Source: Oscillospiraceae bacterium
GTDB lineage: Bacteria; Bacillota; Clostridia; Oscillospirales; Oscillospiraceae
Direction: 5' to 3'
NCBI GenBank assembly: GCA_902766215.1
Contig: CACXCV010000174.1
Coordinates: forward strand, 1 to 10,925
DNA length: 10,925 nucleotides
A program made the position numbers and the translations under genes. The notes beneath the pieces were generated by a model that was not told where the DNA came from, searched no databases, and saw only the letters and a program-made list of their open reading frames with translations. Shown here one piece after another: positions 1 through 6,185 of this stretch (its first letter is position 1; every line of letters starts with the position of its first letter).

Positions 1-1
1 C

Positions 2-103
2 CTGCTGCAGGCAGCTGGGTGGGAAATCTGCGAGGAAACCGGCCATCCTTCCGGCCTTCCGCTGGTTCAGATGTTGTGCCGAAAGGCGGAAAAAGATCGT
101 TAA
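2..103 (+). CDS. C-terminal fragment of an unidentified protein, cut by the window's left edge
   Basis: A reading frame open from the window edge ends with TAA at 101-103 and encodes 33 residues beginning LLQAAGWEICEETGHPSG and ending CRKAEKDR. The look of the segment (an LLxxAGWEI strand, a short loop, then a hydrophobic PLVQMLCRK strand and a charged tail) resembles the last two strands of a class I SAM-dependent methyltransferase, but 33 residues cannot prove this. It ends just before the promoter of the next gene, which fits a separate upstream transcript. A second frame is also open here (to a TGA at about 130-132), but its residue pattern looks less protein-like. No terminator hairpin with a T-run is visible between 103 and 128. 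That a gene ends here is moderately likely; its function is unknown. Confidence 0.5.
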   Translation: MLQAAGWEICEETGHPSGLPLVQMLCRKAEKDR

Positions 104-128
104 TGATTCGTCATTTGTGCAGAATGAC

Positions 129-157
129 TTGACTTGCACCCGGGACTGTGATACGAT
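129..157 (+). promoter_or_regulatory. Sigma-A type promoter with extended -10 for the glycerol-1-phosphate dehydrogenase gene
   Basis: TTGACT at 129-134 and TACGAT at 152-157 are separated by 17 nt, and TG at 149-150 one base before the -10 makes an extended -10 element. Transcription would start near 164, giving a leader of about 55 nt before the ATG at 219. No riboswitch-like structure is evident in that leader. Confidence 0.75.
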
Positions 158-218
158 TTCCGCGCCCGGTTCCATTGCATGAAAACGAAAAAAGAACAAA
201 CAGATGGGGGAAGAGACC

Positions 219-1406
219 ATGCAGGAAATGAACTGCACCTGTGAAAAAAAACATCATTGCGCGCCGATTGACGCCATTCTGATTGAAGACGGCGCCATTG
301 ACAAGCTGCCGTCGCTGCTGGAGCAATATCACCGCATTTTTGTCGTGGCCGACCAGAATACCTGGCGTGTGGCCGGCGAGCGGGTCGCCGCGCTGCTGTT
401 CGCCTCCGGGCAGCTGAGCCACAGCTTTGTGTTCCCCGGCGAGGTGCTGCCCAACGCCGAGGCCATCGGTCAGGTGGTAATTCATGCCGGCCCCTTTGCC
501 TATGATGCGGTGGTGGATTCGTTTGCGCCCTGCCCGCTGCCCGACTTTATTCTAGGGGTTGGCTCGGGTGTGATCAACGATGTGTGCCGGCTCAGCTCCT
601 TCCGCCTGCGCCTGCCCTATGGCATCTGCGCCACGGCCCCCAGCATGGACGGCTATGCCTCCGCCGGTTCGCCGATGCTGTTCGACGGCACCAAGGCCAC
701 CATCAAGGCGACTACGCCGCGCTATATCATTGCTGACCTGAACGTGGTGTCCGAAGCGCCCATGGCCATGTGTACCGCCGGCGTGGGCGACATGCTGGGC
801 AAATACACCGGCATTCTCGACTGGGAGATGGCCCGCGACGTGACCGGCGAATACTGGTGCGGTCAGATTGCCCAGCAGGTCATCGAGGCCACCGACCGCG
901 TGGTTGCCCTGTCCGAGGGGCTGAAGAGCCGCAGCCATGACGCCGTGCACAGCATCCTCGAAGGCTTTATCGTCACCGGTCTTGGCATGGCCTATGCCGG
1001 CTGCTCGCGCCCGGCCTCCGGCTCGGAGCACACCATCGGCCACTTCTGGGAGCTGGAATATGTGGCCGCGGGCCGCAAGCCCAATTTCCACGGCGACGAG
1101 GTGGCCGAGGGCACGCTGCTGGTTTCGTCCATCTATCGTCGCCTGTACAACGAGACGGATGACGCCCATCTGAAAGCGCTGATTGCACCCTATCTGCCCA
1201 AGTTTGACGGCGTGGAGCGCTGCATCGCGCAGCTGGGCATCTGCCTGCCCGTGCAGGACCGCGACCTGATCTATCGCGGCATTCTGGCCGGCGAGGCGCT
1301 GCGCGACCGCTATGGCGTGCTGAAATACCTCAAGGCCCAGGGCCAGCTGGAGGAATACGCCGCCTGGGCGGCAGATCAGCTGCTGGCAAACTGGTTCAGC
1401 AAATAA
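219..1406 (+). CDS. sn-glycerol-1-phosphate dehydrogenase (AraM/EgsA-like, iron-containing alcohol dehydrogenase superfamily)
   Basis: This 395-residue cytoplasmic enzyme should reduce dihydroxyacetone phosphate to sn-glycerol-1-phosphate with NAD(P)H. Visible motifs are a dinucleotide-binding turn GVGSGVIND at residues 113-121, the substrate/metal segment PSMDGYASAG with Asp144, then SEHTIGH (His271, His275) and NFHGDEVAEG (His291). Asp144, His271 and His291 are the expected divalent-metal ligands of this family. I chose ATG 219 over the in-frame ATG 204, because GGGGGAAG at 206-213 is a well-spaced ribosome binding site for 219 and overlaps the 204 codon. The N-terminus carries CTCEKKHHC, a Cys/His cluster before the Rossmann part. 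The gene is a single transcription unit between its own promoter and a 20-bp hairpin. In Bacillus, AraM makes glycerol-1-phosphate for archaeal-type ether lipids; whether this organism uses the product that way cannot be seen here. The family call is firm; the exact cofactor is not known. Confidence 0.9.
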   Translation: MQEMNCTCEKKHHCAPIDAILIEDGAIDKLPSLLEQYHRIFVVADQNTWRVAGERVAALLFASGQLSHSFVFPGEVLPNAEAIGQVVIHAGPFAYDAVVDSFAPCPLPDFILGVGSGVINDVCRLSSFRLRLPYGICATAPSMDGYASAGSPMLFDGTKATIKATTPRYIIADLNVVSEAPMAMCTAGVGDMLGKYTGILDWEMARDVTGEYWCGQIAQQVIEATDRVVALSEGLKSRSHDAVHSILEGFIVTGLGMAYAGCSRPASGSEHTIGHFWELEYVAAGRKPNFHGDEVAEGTLLVSSIYRRLYNETDDAHLKALIAPYLPKFDGVERCIAQLGICLPVQDRDLIYRGILAGEALRDRYGVLKYLKAQGQLEEYAAWAADQLLANWFSK

Positions 1407-1424
1407 CCATTTCTGCCATAAAAC

Positions 1425-1479
1425 AACCACACGGCACAGGAACCCGGTGTAAATCGGTTCCTGTGCCGTGTGGTTTGTT
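1425..1479. terminator. Bidirectional intrinsic terminator between convergent genes
   Basis: A perfect 20-bp inverted repeat pairs 1425-1444 with 1456-1475 around an 11-nt loop. On the + strand it is followed by TTTGTTA, which runs into the stop codon of the opposing gene. On the - strand the hairpin is followed by a T-rich stretch (complement of AAAACA at 1420-1425). It lies 18 nt after the dehydrogenase stop and directly abuts the CBS-protein stop, so it can end both transcripts. Confidence 0.88.
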
Positions 1480-1900
1480 ACCGGCGGCGCAGCCGGCTGC
1501 AAATGCCGCCCAGTGTCTGCGAGGCCTCCAGCGCGTTCTGCCGTGCCAGGTCTCCCAGCGACAGCATGCCCACCAGCCTGCCGCCCCAGCAAACTGGCAG
1601 GCGGCGAATCTGCTCGCGGCCCATCAGGGCCGCTGCCTCTGCGGTGCCGCACTCCGGCTCGACGGAGACGATATGTCCGGACATTATCTCGCTGACCGGC
1701 GTCTGATCCGGCGCGCGCCCGGCCGCGATGCAGCGCAGAACAATGTCCCGATCGGTCAGCATACCCCGCAGCTGACCGCCGGCCGTGCAGACCGGCAGCA
1801 CGCCGATGTTATAGCGCCCCAGCAGCCGCGCCGCCACGGCGGCCGTCTCATCCGGCGCAATGTGGATTACCTGGGTGTTCATCAGGTCCTTGACCAGCAT
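1478..1900 (-). CDS. Stand-alone protein with two CBS domains
   Basis: The 140-residue protein is essentially two CBS motifs in tandem. The first, from VKDLMNTQVIHIAPDET (residues 3-19) to about 60, contains GMLTDRDIVLR. The second, from VSEIMSGHIVSVEPECGT to about 125, contains RRLPVCWGGRLVGMLSLGDLA. The pair of 'xDIM/LM' starts and 'GxLTDRD / GMLSLGD' ends is diagnostic of the family. Tandem CBS pairs form a Bateman module that binds adenine nucleotides (AMP, ATP, SAM or c-di-AMP) and usually regulates a partner; no partner domain is fused here. The start is set by AAAGGAGG seven bases before the ATG. The C-terminus is basic (RLRRR). The gene lies 56 nt downstream of the M14 peptidase on the same strand, so it may be co-transcribed, but no functional link is evident. 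The ligand cannot be predicted from sequence. Confidence 0.92.
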   Translation of the reverse strand: MLVKDLMNTQVIHIAPDETAAVAARLLGRYNIGVLPVCTAGGQLRGMLTDRDIVLRCIAAGRAPDQTPVSEIMSGHIVSVEPECGTAEAAALMGREQIRRLPVCWGGRLVGMLSLGDLARQNALEASQTLGGICSRLRRR

Positions 1901-1907
1901 GAGATTT

Positions 1908-1930
1908 CCTCCTTTGTATGGTGGTACAAA
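1908..1930 (-). promoter_or_regulatory. Short palindrome overlapping the ribosome binding site of the CBS-protein gene
   Basis: On the - strand TTTGTA, a 6-nt spacer and TACAAA (1930-1925 and 1918-1913) form a perfect 6-bp inverted repeat. Its downstream arm shares three bases with the Shine-Dalgarno AAAGGAGG (1915-1908). It could be a repressor operator or a small hairpin that partly hides the ribosome site. It could also be coincidence in a 56-nt gap. Confidence 0.35.
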
Positions 1931-1956
1931 GGGAGTGTAGACGGTTTTCCGCCTGA

Positions 1957-2796
1957 TTATTCTGCCCCGCGATAAAAAACATCCAGCAGCGGGAATACCT
2001 CCCGCTCCAGCTGCGGCAGGTCGGTCAGCGGCAGCGGGTTTTCGCCCCGTCCCACCTCCACGGTGTAGGCCGGCCGCCGGAAGCGAAGCAGAAACCAGTC
2101 CTTATACCCCGCGTAGGAGGCGGTTTCCGGCGGCGAGGCCACGGCATAGCCGGATGCTGCGGCCATCTGCTCCGCCAGCTTCCGGGCGCAGGCGGGCGCA
2201 CAGCCGGCATAGTCCCAGTAGATTTCGCCGCCCTGGCTGTGCAGCGACAGGCTGCGGTCAAAGCCGCGCTCGCTCAGCGCCGCCATGGCGCGGGTCTCCG
2301 GCTCGCTGAGCGGGCAGGGGCCAGGCCAGTCGCGGGCGTTGGGGCCGCAGACGCCCAGCCCGCGCTTGATCTCTGCCGCCTTCTGCCACCCGGCAGGATA
2401 GTTGAGGTTGAGGTCCACGCCGTCCAGATTGGCCTTCCACCCGGACGGAAACGGTTCGCTGCCGGCCAGCCGGGCTGCCCGCTGCCATTGGCGGCTCTCC
2501 GGTGCGATTTCGCCCGTGACCAGTGCCACGCCGTCCGGGTTGACCATGGGCACCAGCGTAATGGGCTGTGACGGCCGCAGCGTGCGGCACCAGTTCATCA
2601 GCAGCAGGGACGTAATCCATTCATTGGCATGGTGGGCGGCCTGAATCAGCACGCCGCCCTCGCCGCGGCAAAGCGCCCAGATGGCCCGGCCGCAGCTGCT
2701 GTAGCCGATAATCTCCCGCTGCCACAGGCCGCGCCGGCAGAGCAAAAAAATGTCTTGACACAGTGCGTAATAGCCGTAAGGCTGCTGGTTTTGCAA
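1957..2796 (-). CDS. M14-family zinc peptidase, gamma-D-glutamyl-L-diamino acid endopeptidase-like (ENP1/YqgT type)
   Basis: The 279-residue protein has the metallocarboxypeptidase signature. Its features are HxxE in AAHHANEWITS (zinc ligands His56 and Glu59), the VNPDGV segment (85-90), DLNLNYPAGW (128-137, the position of the substrate-binding NxNRN element), a third zinc ligand His186 in LSLHSQGG, and the catalytic Glu247 in YTVEVGRGENP. HANEW and the short NPDGV/DLNLNYP spacing match the M14C peptidases that cut the gamma-D-Glu-diaminopimelate bond in murein peptides of sporulating Firmicutes. It has no signal peptide and no LysM domain, so it more likely acts on imported or spore-compartment peptides in the cytoplasm. 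That location is an inference. Translation starts at TTG 2796, because GGAGGGG lies exactly 7 nt upstream in this frame and no in-frame ATG is nearby. It is divergent from the SleB-like hydrolase and upstream of the CBS gene. Substrate specificity within M14 is not proven. Confidence 0.87.
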   Translation of the reverse strand: MQNQQPYGYYALCQDIFLLCRRGLWQREIIGYSSCGRAIWALCRGEGGVLIQAAHHANEWITSLLLMNWCRTLRPSQPITLVPMVNPDGVALVTGEIAPESRQWQRAARLAGSEPFPSGWKANLDGVDLNLNYPAGWQKAAEIKRGLGVCGPNARDWPGPCPLSEPETRAMAALSERGFDRSLSLHSQGGEIYWDYAGCAPACARKLAEQMAAASGYAVASPPETASYAGYKDWFLLRFRRPAYTVEVGRGENPLPLTDLPQLEREVFPLLDVFYRGAE

Positions 2797-2810
2797 GCGG
2801 CATCCCCTCC
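2794..2810 (-). promoter_or_regulatory. Ribosome binding site deciding a TTG start for the M14 peptidase
   Basis: GGAGGGG (2810-2804 on the - strand) sits 7 nt before TTG 2796-2794. An ATG at 2803-2801 lies directly against this purine run, too close to use it, and is in another frame. Confidence 0.7.
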
Positions 2811-2861
2811 GGCACAGTCTATGACGCCGGGCGCGGCAATAGAACTGGCTGGATTTACCGC

Positions 2862-2890
2862 TTGAACCAGGGAACGAATTAGGTTACAAT
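2862..2890 (+). promoter_or_regulatory. Near-consensus sigma-A promoter of the SleB-like hydrolase gene
   Basis: TTGAAC at 2862-2867 and TACAAT at 2885-2890 are 17 nt apart. Transcription would start near 2897, 25 nt before the ATG, and the ribosome site AAAGGAG (2907-2913) is 8 nt before the start codon. Such a consensus vegetative promoter suggests expression during growth rather than only in the forespore. I found no comparably clear promoter on the opposite strand for the divergent peptidase. Confidence 0.8.
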
Positions 2891-2921
2891 CCGGATACAA
2901 ATCGTAAAAGGAGATGACAGT

Positions 2922-3887
2922 ATGAACATCAAACCGATTCGAACGCTGGCTGCTGCGGCAGCCCTGACCGCAGCCCTTGCCATCCCGGCCCAGGCCAAGG
3001 AAGCGCCGCAGCTGCTGACATGGAACGGCAGCGCCATTGCCGCTGTCCGCGAGGGCGACACCATCTGCGCCTCGTTCCGCGCCCTGTGCGAGGCGGCAGG
3101 CTATCAGGTGGACTGGGTGCAGGGGAAGGCAGTTGCCGCCGGCGCGCTGCGCCTGACGGCCGTGCCCGGGCAGCGGGTGCTGCAGGCCGGCGAGGAGACG
3201 CTGCCGCTGCCGGTGGCCGTGTCGCTCAGAGACAGCCGGACGATAGTGCCCGTGCGCGCGCTGGCAAAGGCCTTGGGGCTGGAGGTCCGCTATGATCCCA
3301 AGACCTGCACGGCCACCATCCTCAGCCCCGATCAGCCGTCCGGCGGCACGCAAAAGCCGGAACAGCAGCCGGAGCAGACGCCGTCCGTGCCGTCAGCTCC
3401 CTCTGCACCATCGGCGCCCTCGGAGCCGTCGACGTCGTCCAGGCCATCTGCGCCGTCGGAGCCGTCCAAGCCGTCGGTTCCCTCTGCGCCGTCCGAGCCG
3501 TCCGGTCCGTCGGCTTCCTATGATGAAAACGACGTATACTGGTTGGCCCGGATTATCGAGGCCGAGGCCGGCGGCGAGAGCGGGGAGGGCAAGCTGGCTG
3601 TGGCCAATGTGGTGCTCAACCGCGTGGCCTCCAGCAGCTATCCGGATACGATTTACGACGTGATTTTTGACACCAAGTATGGCACGCAGTTCGAGCCGAC
3701 GTCCAACGGCGCCATCTACAACACGCCCTCGGAAGAGAGCATCGAGGCGGCAAAGCGGGCGCTTTCCGGAGAGAACAACATCGGCGGTGCGCTGTATTTC
3801 TACAATCCGTCGCTGGTGGACGCGGTCTGGATCCGCACCAACTGCACGTATATCCAGACCATCGGCTGTCATAATTTTTACGCATAA
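2922..3887 (+). CDS. Secreted SleB-like cell-wall hydrolase with N-terminal copper-amine-oxidase-N domain
   Basis: The 321-residue protein has three parts. A Sec signal peptide covers residues 1-25 (MNIKPIRTL, then an Ala-rich core, cleavage after AQA). A copper amine oxidase N-terminal-like domain spans about 28-137; its RTIVPVRALAKALGLEVRYDP stretch is the usual end of this fold, a wall/substrate-associated module without catalysis. A Ser/Pro linker (154-199) leads to a SleB/hydrolase_2 domain (200-321), with LARIIEAEAGGES (206-220) holding the expected catalytic Glu215 and the family end GGALYFYNPS and GCHNFYA. SleB-type enzymes are lytic transglycosylases or related murein hydrolases that act on cortex or cell-wall glycan; this domain order is common in Clostridia. 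It lacks the SleB peptidoglycan-binding domain, so a vegetative wall-remodelling role is as likely as germination. It is monocistronic, with its own promoter and terminator. The family call is strong; the physiological role is inferred. Confidence 0.92.
   Translation: MNIKPIRTLAAAAALTAALAIPAQAKEAPQLLTWNGSAIAAVREGDTICASFRALCEAAGYQVDWVQGKAVAAGALRLTAVPGQRVLQAGEETLPLPVAVSLRDSRTIVPVRALAKALGLEVRYDPKTCTATILSPDQPSGGTQKPEQQPEQTPSVPSAPSAPSAPSEPSTSSRPSAPSEPSKPSVPSAPSEPSGPSASYDENDVYWLARIIEAEAGGESGEGKLAVANVVLNRVASSSYPDTIYDVIFDTKYGTQFEPTSNGAIYNTPSEESIEAAKRALSGENNIGGALYFYNPSLVDAVWIRTNCTYIQTIGCHNFYA
3381..3518 (+). repeat. Degenerate Pro-Ser-X triplet repeat (protein linker) inside the SleB-like gene
   Basis: About 15 consecutive triplets of the form PSx (PSV, PSA, PSE, PSK, PSG and others) occupy residues 154-199. 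They are encoded by CCG/CCA/CCC/CCT and TCG/TCC/TCA/TCT codons in a 9-bp periodicity. Codon choice varies between units, so the repeat is maintained at protein level but may still slip. It separates the two folded domains and is probably an extended, possibly glycosylated, wall-spanning spacer. The glycosylation is a guess from composition. Confidence 0.85.
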
Positions 3888-3910
3888 TACGCATAAGATG
3901 CTTCATCGCA

Positions 3911-3954
3911 GCGGCGCGCAGACGGGAATGGCACCTGTCCGCGCGCCGTATTTT
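3911..3954 (+). terminator. Intrinsic terminator after the SleB-like hydrolase gene
   Basis: GGCGCGC at 3913-3919 pairs with GCGCGCC at 3941-3947. After one mismatch, GACGGG (3921-3926) pairs with CCTGTC (3934-3939) around a 7-nt loop. The stem is followed by GTATTTTG. It begins about 23 nt after the stop codon. Confidence 0.78.
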
Positions 3955-4017
3955 GCGCAGACGGCGGGCCAAAACGCCGCACGGCAGCGAAATCCGCAGC
4001 GAGATGAAAAGAAACAA

Positions 4018-4046
4018 TGGAAATCTGAAATAAAATGTGGTAAAAT
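4018..4046 (+). promoter_or_regulatory. Probable promoter of the zincin-prfC-femX-racemase operon
   Basis: TAAAAT at 4041-4046 has an extended -10 TG one base upstream (4038-4039). A 17-nt spacer leads back to TGGAAA at 4018-4023, a 4/6 match to the -35 consensus. The surrounding 4008-4056 stretch is the most AT-rich segment of the window. Another TAAAAT at 4031-4036 lacks a -35 partner. Transcription would start near 4053. Confidence 0.6.
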
Positions 4047-4095
4047 AAAATGAATATTGCCATGATTGGCATCAACGACGAGGGGTGAATCCAAT

Positions 4096-4533
4096 GTGAG
4101 ATGCCTGCTTTACACGCTGGCCCAATGGACCTGGGGTCTGCCGCAGAATCTGGCGGGTGCGGCGTTGTGGCTCTGCCTGGGGGCGGGGCCGCGCCGGCGC
4201 TATCACGGCGCGCTGGCAGCCCGCTGGCGGCCCCGGCTGGCTGGGCACGGCTGTCTCACGCTGGGGATGTTCATCCTGCTCGACGGCACGCAGCCGCCCG
4301 GCGAGCTGGACAGGCTGCTGCCCCACGAATACGGCCACACGGTGCAGTCGCTGCTGTATGGGCCGCTGTTTCTGCCGGCTGTGGCGCTGCCGTCCGTTTT
4401 GTGGGCCGCCCGATACAGCCGCAGGCACAGGCGCTATGCGGCCCGCGGCGTGCGGTACACCGCGCGCTATCCCGAACAGCAGGCCAACCGGCTGGGCCTC
4501 AGGGTGACAGGCGACGAGCCGATCAACTGGTAA
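4096..4533 (+). CDS. Small membrane-associated HEYGH protein, putative zinc metallopeptidase
   Basis: I do not recognise a named family for this 145-residue protein. It has a hydrophobic N-terminal segment (about residues 8-30, WTWGLPQNLAGAALWLCLG), a zincin-like motif HEYGHTVQS (His77, Glu78, His81), a second hydrophobic segment (89-105, GPLFLPAVALPSVLW) and a downstream PEQQANRLG. There Glu127 could be the third metal ligand of a gluzincin (HExxH plus ExxA-type Glu). The start is GTG 4096: AGGGGTGA (4081-4088) is 7 nt upstream, whereas TTG 4066 in the same frame has no ribosome site and lies close to the predicted transcription start. Membrane association and zinc binding are inferred from these motifs. 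It is the first gene of a probable operon, 47 nt before prfC with no terminator between. A non-catalytic membrane protein with a chance HExxH is possible, but the HEYGH-to-Glu arrangement argues for a hydrolase fold. Confidence 0.72.
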   Translation: MRCLLYTLAQWTWGLPQNLAGAALWLCLGAGPRRRYHGALAARWRPRLAGHGCLTLGMFILLDGTQPPGELDRLLPHEYGHTVQSLLYGPLFLPAVALPSVLWAARYSRRHRRYAARGVRYTARYPEQQANRLGLRVTGDEPINW

Positions 4534-4580
4534 ATGACAAACAAAACTACCATCATTTCAGATTGGATTGGAGATATACA

Positions 4581-6170
4581 ATGGCATCTTTACACGACGA
4601 AATTGCTCGCCGGCGCACATTTGCAATTATTTCGCACCCGGACGCCGGCAAAACGACCCTGACCGAAAAGTTTCTGCTCTATGGCGGGGCCATTGCCCAG
4701 GCCGGCGCGGTCAAGGGCAAGAAAAACTCCCGCGCCGCCGTTTCCGACTGGATGGAGATTGAAAAGCAGCGCGGCATTTCCGTCACCAGCTCGGTAATGC
4801 AGTTCCAGTACGAGGGTTATTGCATCAACATTCTGGACACGCCGGGCCACCAGGACTTTTCCGAGGATACCTACCGCACGCTGATGGCCGCCGACTCTGC
4901 CGTGATGGTCATCGACGGCAGCCGCGGCGTGGAGGCGCAGACGCGCAAGCTGTTCAAGGTGTGCGCCATGCGGCATATTCCCATCTTTACCTTTATCAAC
5001 AAAATGGACCGCGAGAGCCGCGACCCCTTCGACCTGCTGGACGAGTTGGAGGGCGAGCTGGGCATTGAGACCTGTGCGGTGAACTGGCCCATTGGCTCCG
5101 GCAAGGAGTTCGGCGGCGTGTACGACCGGCAGAAGGGATCCTTGCTGCTGTTCTCCGGCGTTTCGGGCAAGAACAAGGCCGAGTCGGTGGAGGTGGCGCT
5201 GGACGACCCGCGCGTGGCCGAGCTGATCGGCGCGCGCCGCCAGGCCCAGCTGCAGGAGGATGTGGAGCTGCTGAGCGCCGGCCGCGAGATGGATCTCGAG
5301 GCTGTTCGCGCCGGGCAGCTCAGCCCGGTGTTCTTTGGCTCGGCCCTGACCAACTTCGGAGTGGAGCCGTTTCTCGAGGCGTTTTTGCAGATGACGCCTC
5401 CGCCCCTCTCGCGTGAGGCCGACTGCGGCGTGATCGACGCCTTCTCGCCGGATTTCTCTGCCTTTGTGTTCAAGATTCAGGCCAACATGAACAAGGCCCA
5501 CCGCGACCGTCTGGCCTTTATGCGCATTTGCAGCGGCCAGTTTCTGCGGGACAAAGAGGTGTACCATGTACAGGGCGGGAAAAAGCTGAAGCTTTCCCAG
5601 CCGCAGCAGCTGATGGCGCAGGAGCGCGAGATCATCGACGAGGCCTATGCCGGGGATATCATCGGCGTGTTCGATCCGGGTATTTTCTCCATCGGGGACA
5701 CCATCACCGTCCCGGGGAAAAAGTTCCGCTTCGGCAGCATTCCGACCTTTGCCCCCGAGCACTTCTCCCGCGTCAGCCCCAAGGACACGCTCAAGCGCAA
5801 GCAGTTCATCAAGGGTACCGAGCAGATTGCCCAGGAGGGCGCCATTCAGATCTTCAAGGTGCCGAACACCGGTATGGAGGAGGTTATTGTCGGCGTCGTG
5901 GGCACGCTGCAGTTTGACGTGTTCCGCTATCGCATGCTCAATGAATACGGCGTGGAGCTGCGCATGCTCGACCTGCCGTATGAATACCTGCGGTTTATCG
6001 TCCGCTGCCCCTGCGAGCCGGCGGATCTCAATCTGTCCTCCGACGCGGAGCTGCTGGAGGACTATCGCGGCAACCGTCTGCTGGTGTTTTCCAGCGCGTG
6101 GAGCATCGACTTTATCTGCAAGCGCAACCCGGGACTGGAGCTGTCCGAGACGCTGCGCAGCAACGAATGA
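4581..6170 (+). CDS. prfC: Peptide chain release factor 3 (RF3), translational GTPase
   Basis: RF3 is a GTPase that removes RF1/RF2 from the ribosome after peptide release and takes part in post-peptidyl-transfer quality control. The 529-residue length equals that of the E. coli protein. G motifs are in place: G1 SHPDAGKTT (18-26), switch I region QRGISVTSS (63-71), G3 DTPGHQDF (86-93) and G4 NKMD (140-143). The insert after G1 (GAVKGKKNSRAAVSDWM) and SDWMEIEKQRGISVTSS distinguish RF3 from EF-G. The C-terminal domains contain GTLQFDVFRYRMLNEYGVE. ATG 4581 is chosen because TTGGAG (4568-4573) lies 7 nt upstream and the protein starts MASLHDEIARRRTFAIISHPD as in other RF3s; the frame is open farther upstream only as a shadow of the preceding gene. 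It is followed after 15 nt by the FemX-like gene. Identification is secure. Confidence 0.97.
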   Translation: MASLHDEIARRRTFAIISHPDAGKTTLTEKFLLYGGAIAQAGAVKGKKNSRAAVSDWMEIEKQRGISVTSSVMQFQYEGYCINILDTPGHQDFSEDTYRTLMAADSAVMVIDGSRGVEAQTRKLFKVCAMRHIPIFTFINKMDRESRDPFDLLDELEGELGIETCAVNWPIGSGKEFGGVYDRQKGSLLLFSGVSGKNKAESVEVALDDPRVAELIGARRQAQLQEDVELLSAGREMDLEAVRAGQLSPVFFGSALTNFGVEPFLEAFLQMTPPPLSREADCGVIDAFSPDFSAFVFKIQANMNKAHRDRLAFMRICSGQFLRDKEVYHVQGGKKLKLSQPQQLMAQEREIIDEAYAGDIIGVFDPGIFSIGDTITVPGKKFRFGSIPTFAPEHFSRVSPKDTLKRKQFIKGTEQIAQEGAIQIFKVPNTGMEEVIVGVVGTLQFDVFRYRMLNEYGVELRMLDLPYEYLRFIVRCPCEPADLNLSSDAELLEDYRGNRLLVFSSAWSIDFICKRNPGLELSETLRSNE

Positions 6171-6185
6171 CAGGGAGGGACAGGC

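Noticed and set aside
38..90. Possible structured RNA (GAGGAAACC and GCCGAAAGGC elements) at the left edge, considered as RNase P or riboswitch fragment
   Set aside because: The elements do not fit the order of RNase P or known riboswitch cores, and the same bases read as the end of a protein-coding frame.
552..1652. A 366-codon - strand frame spanning the dehydrogenase and the CBS-gene end
   Set aside because: It crosses the bidirectional terminator and overlaps two real genes; composition is shadow-like.
3900..4053. A small + strand ORF after the SleB-like gene
   Set aside because: It contains the terminator stem and the next promoter region, and lacks a ribosome site.
4050..4088. A 12-codon ORF MNIAMIGINDEG just before the zincin start, considered as a leader peptide
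   Set aside because: Its ATG has no ribosome site and lies at or before the predicted transcription start, so it is probably not translated. No attenuator-like hairpins follow it.
4101..4580. In-frame upstream extension of prfC by 160 codons
   Set aside because: The extension overlaps the zincin gene in another frame, has a Pro/Ala/Arg-rich composition typical of an out-of-frame read, and lies before a well-placed ribosome site and the conserved RF3 N-terminus at 4581.
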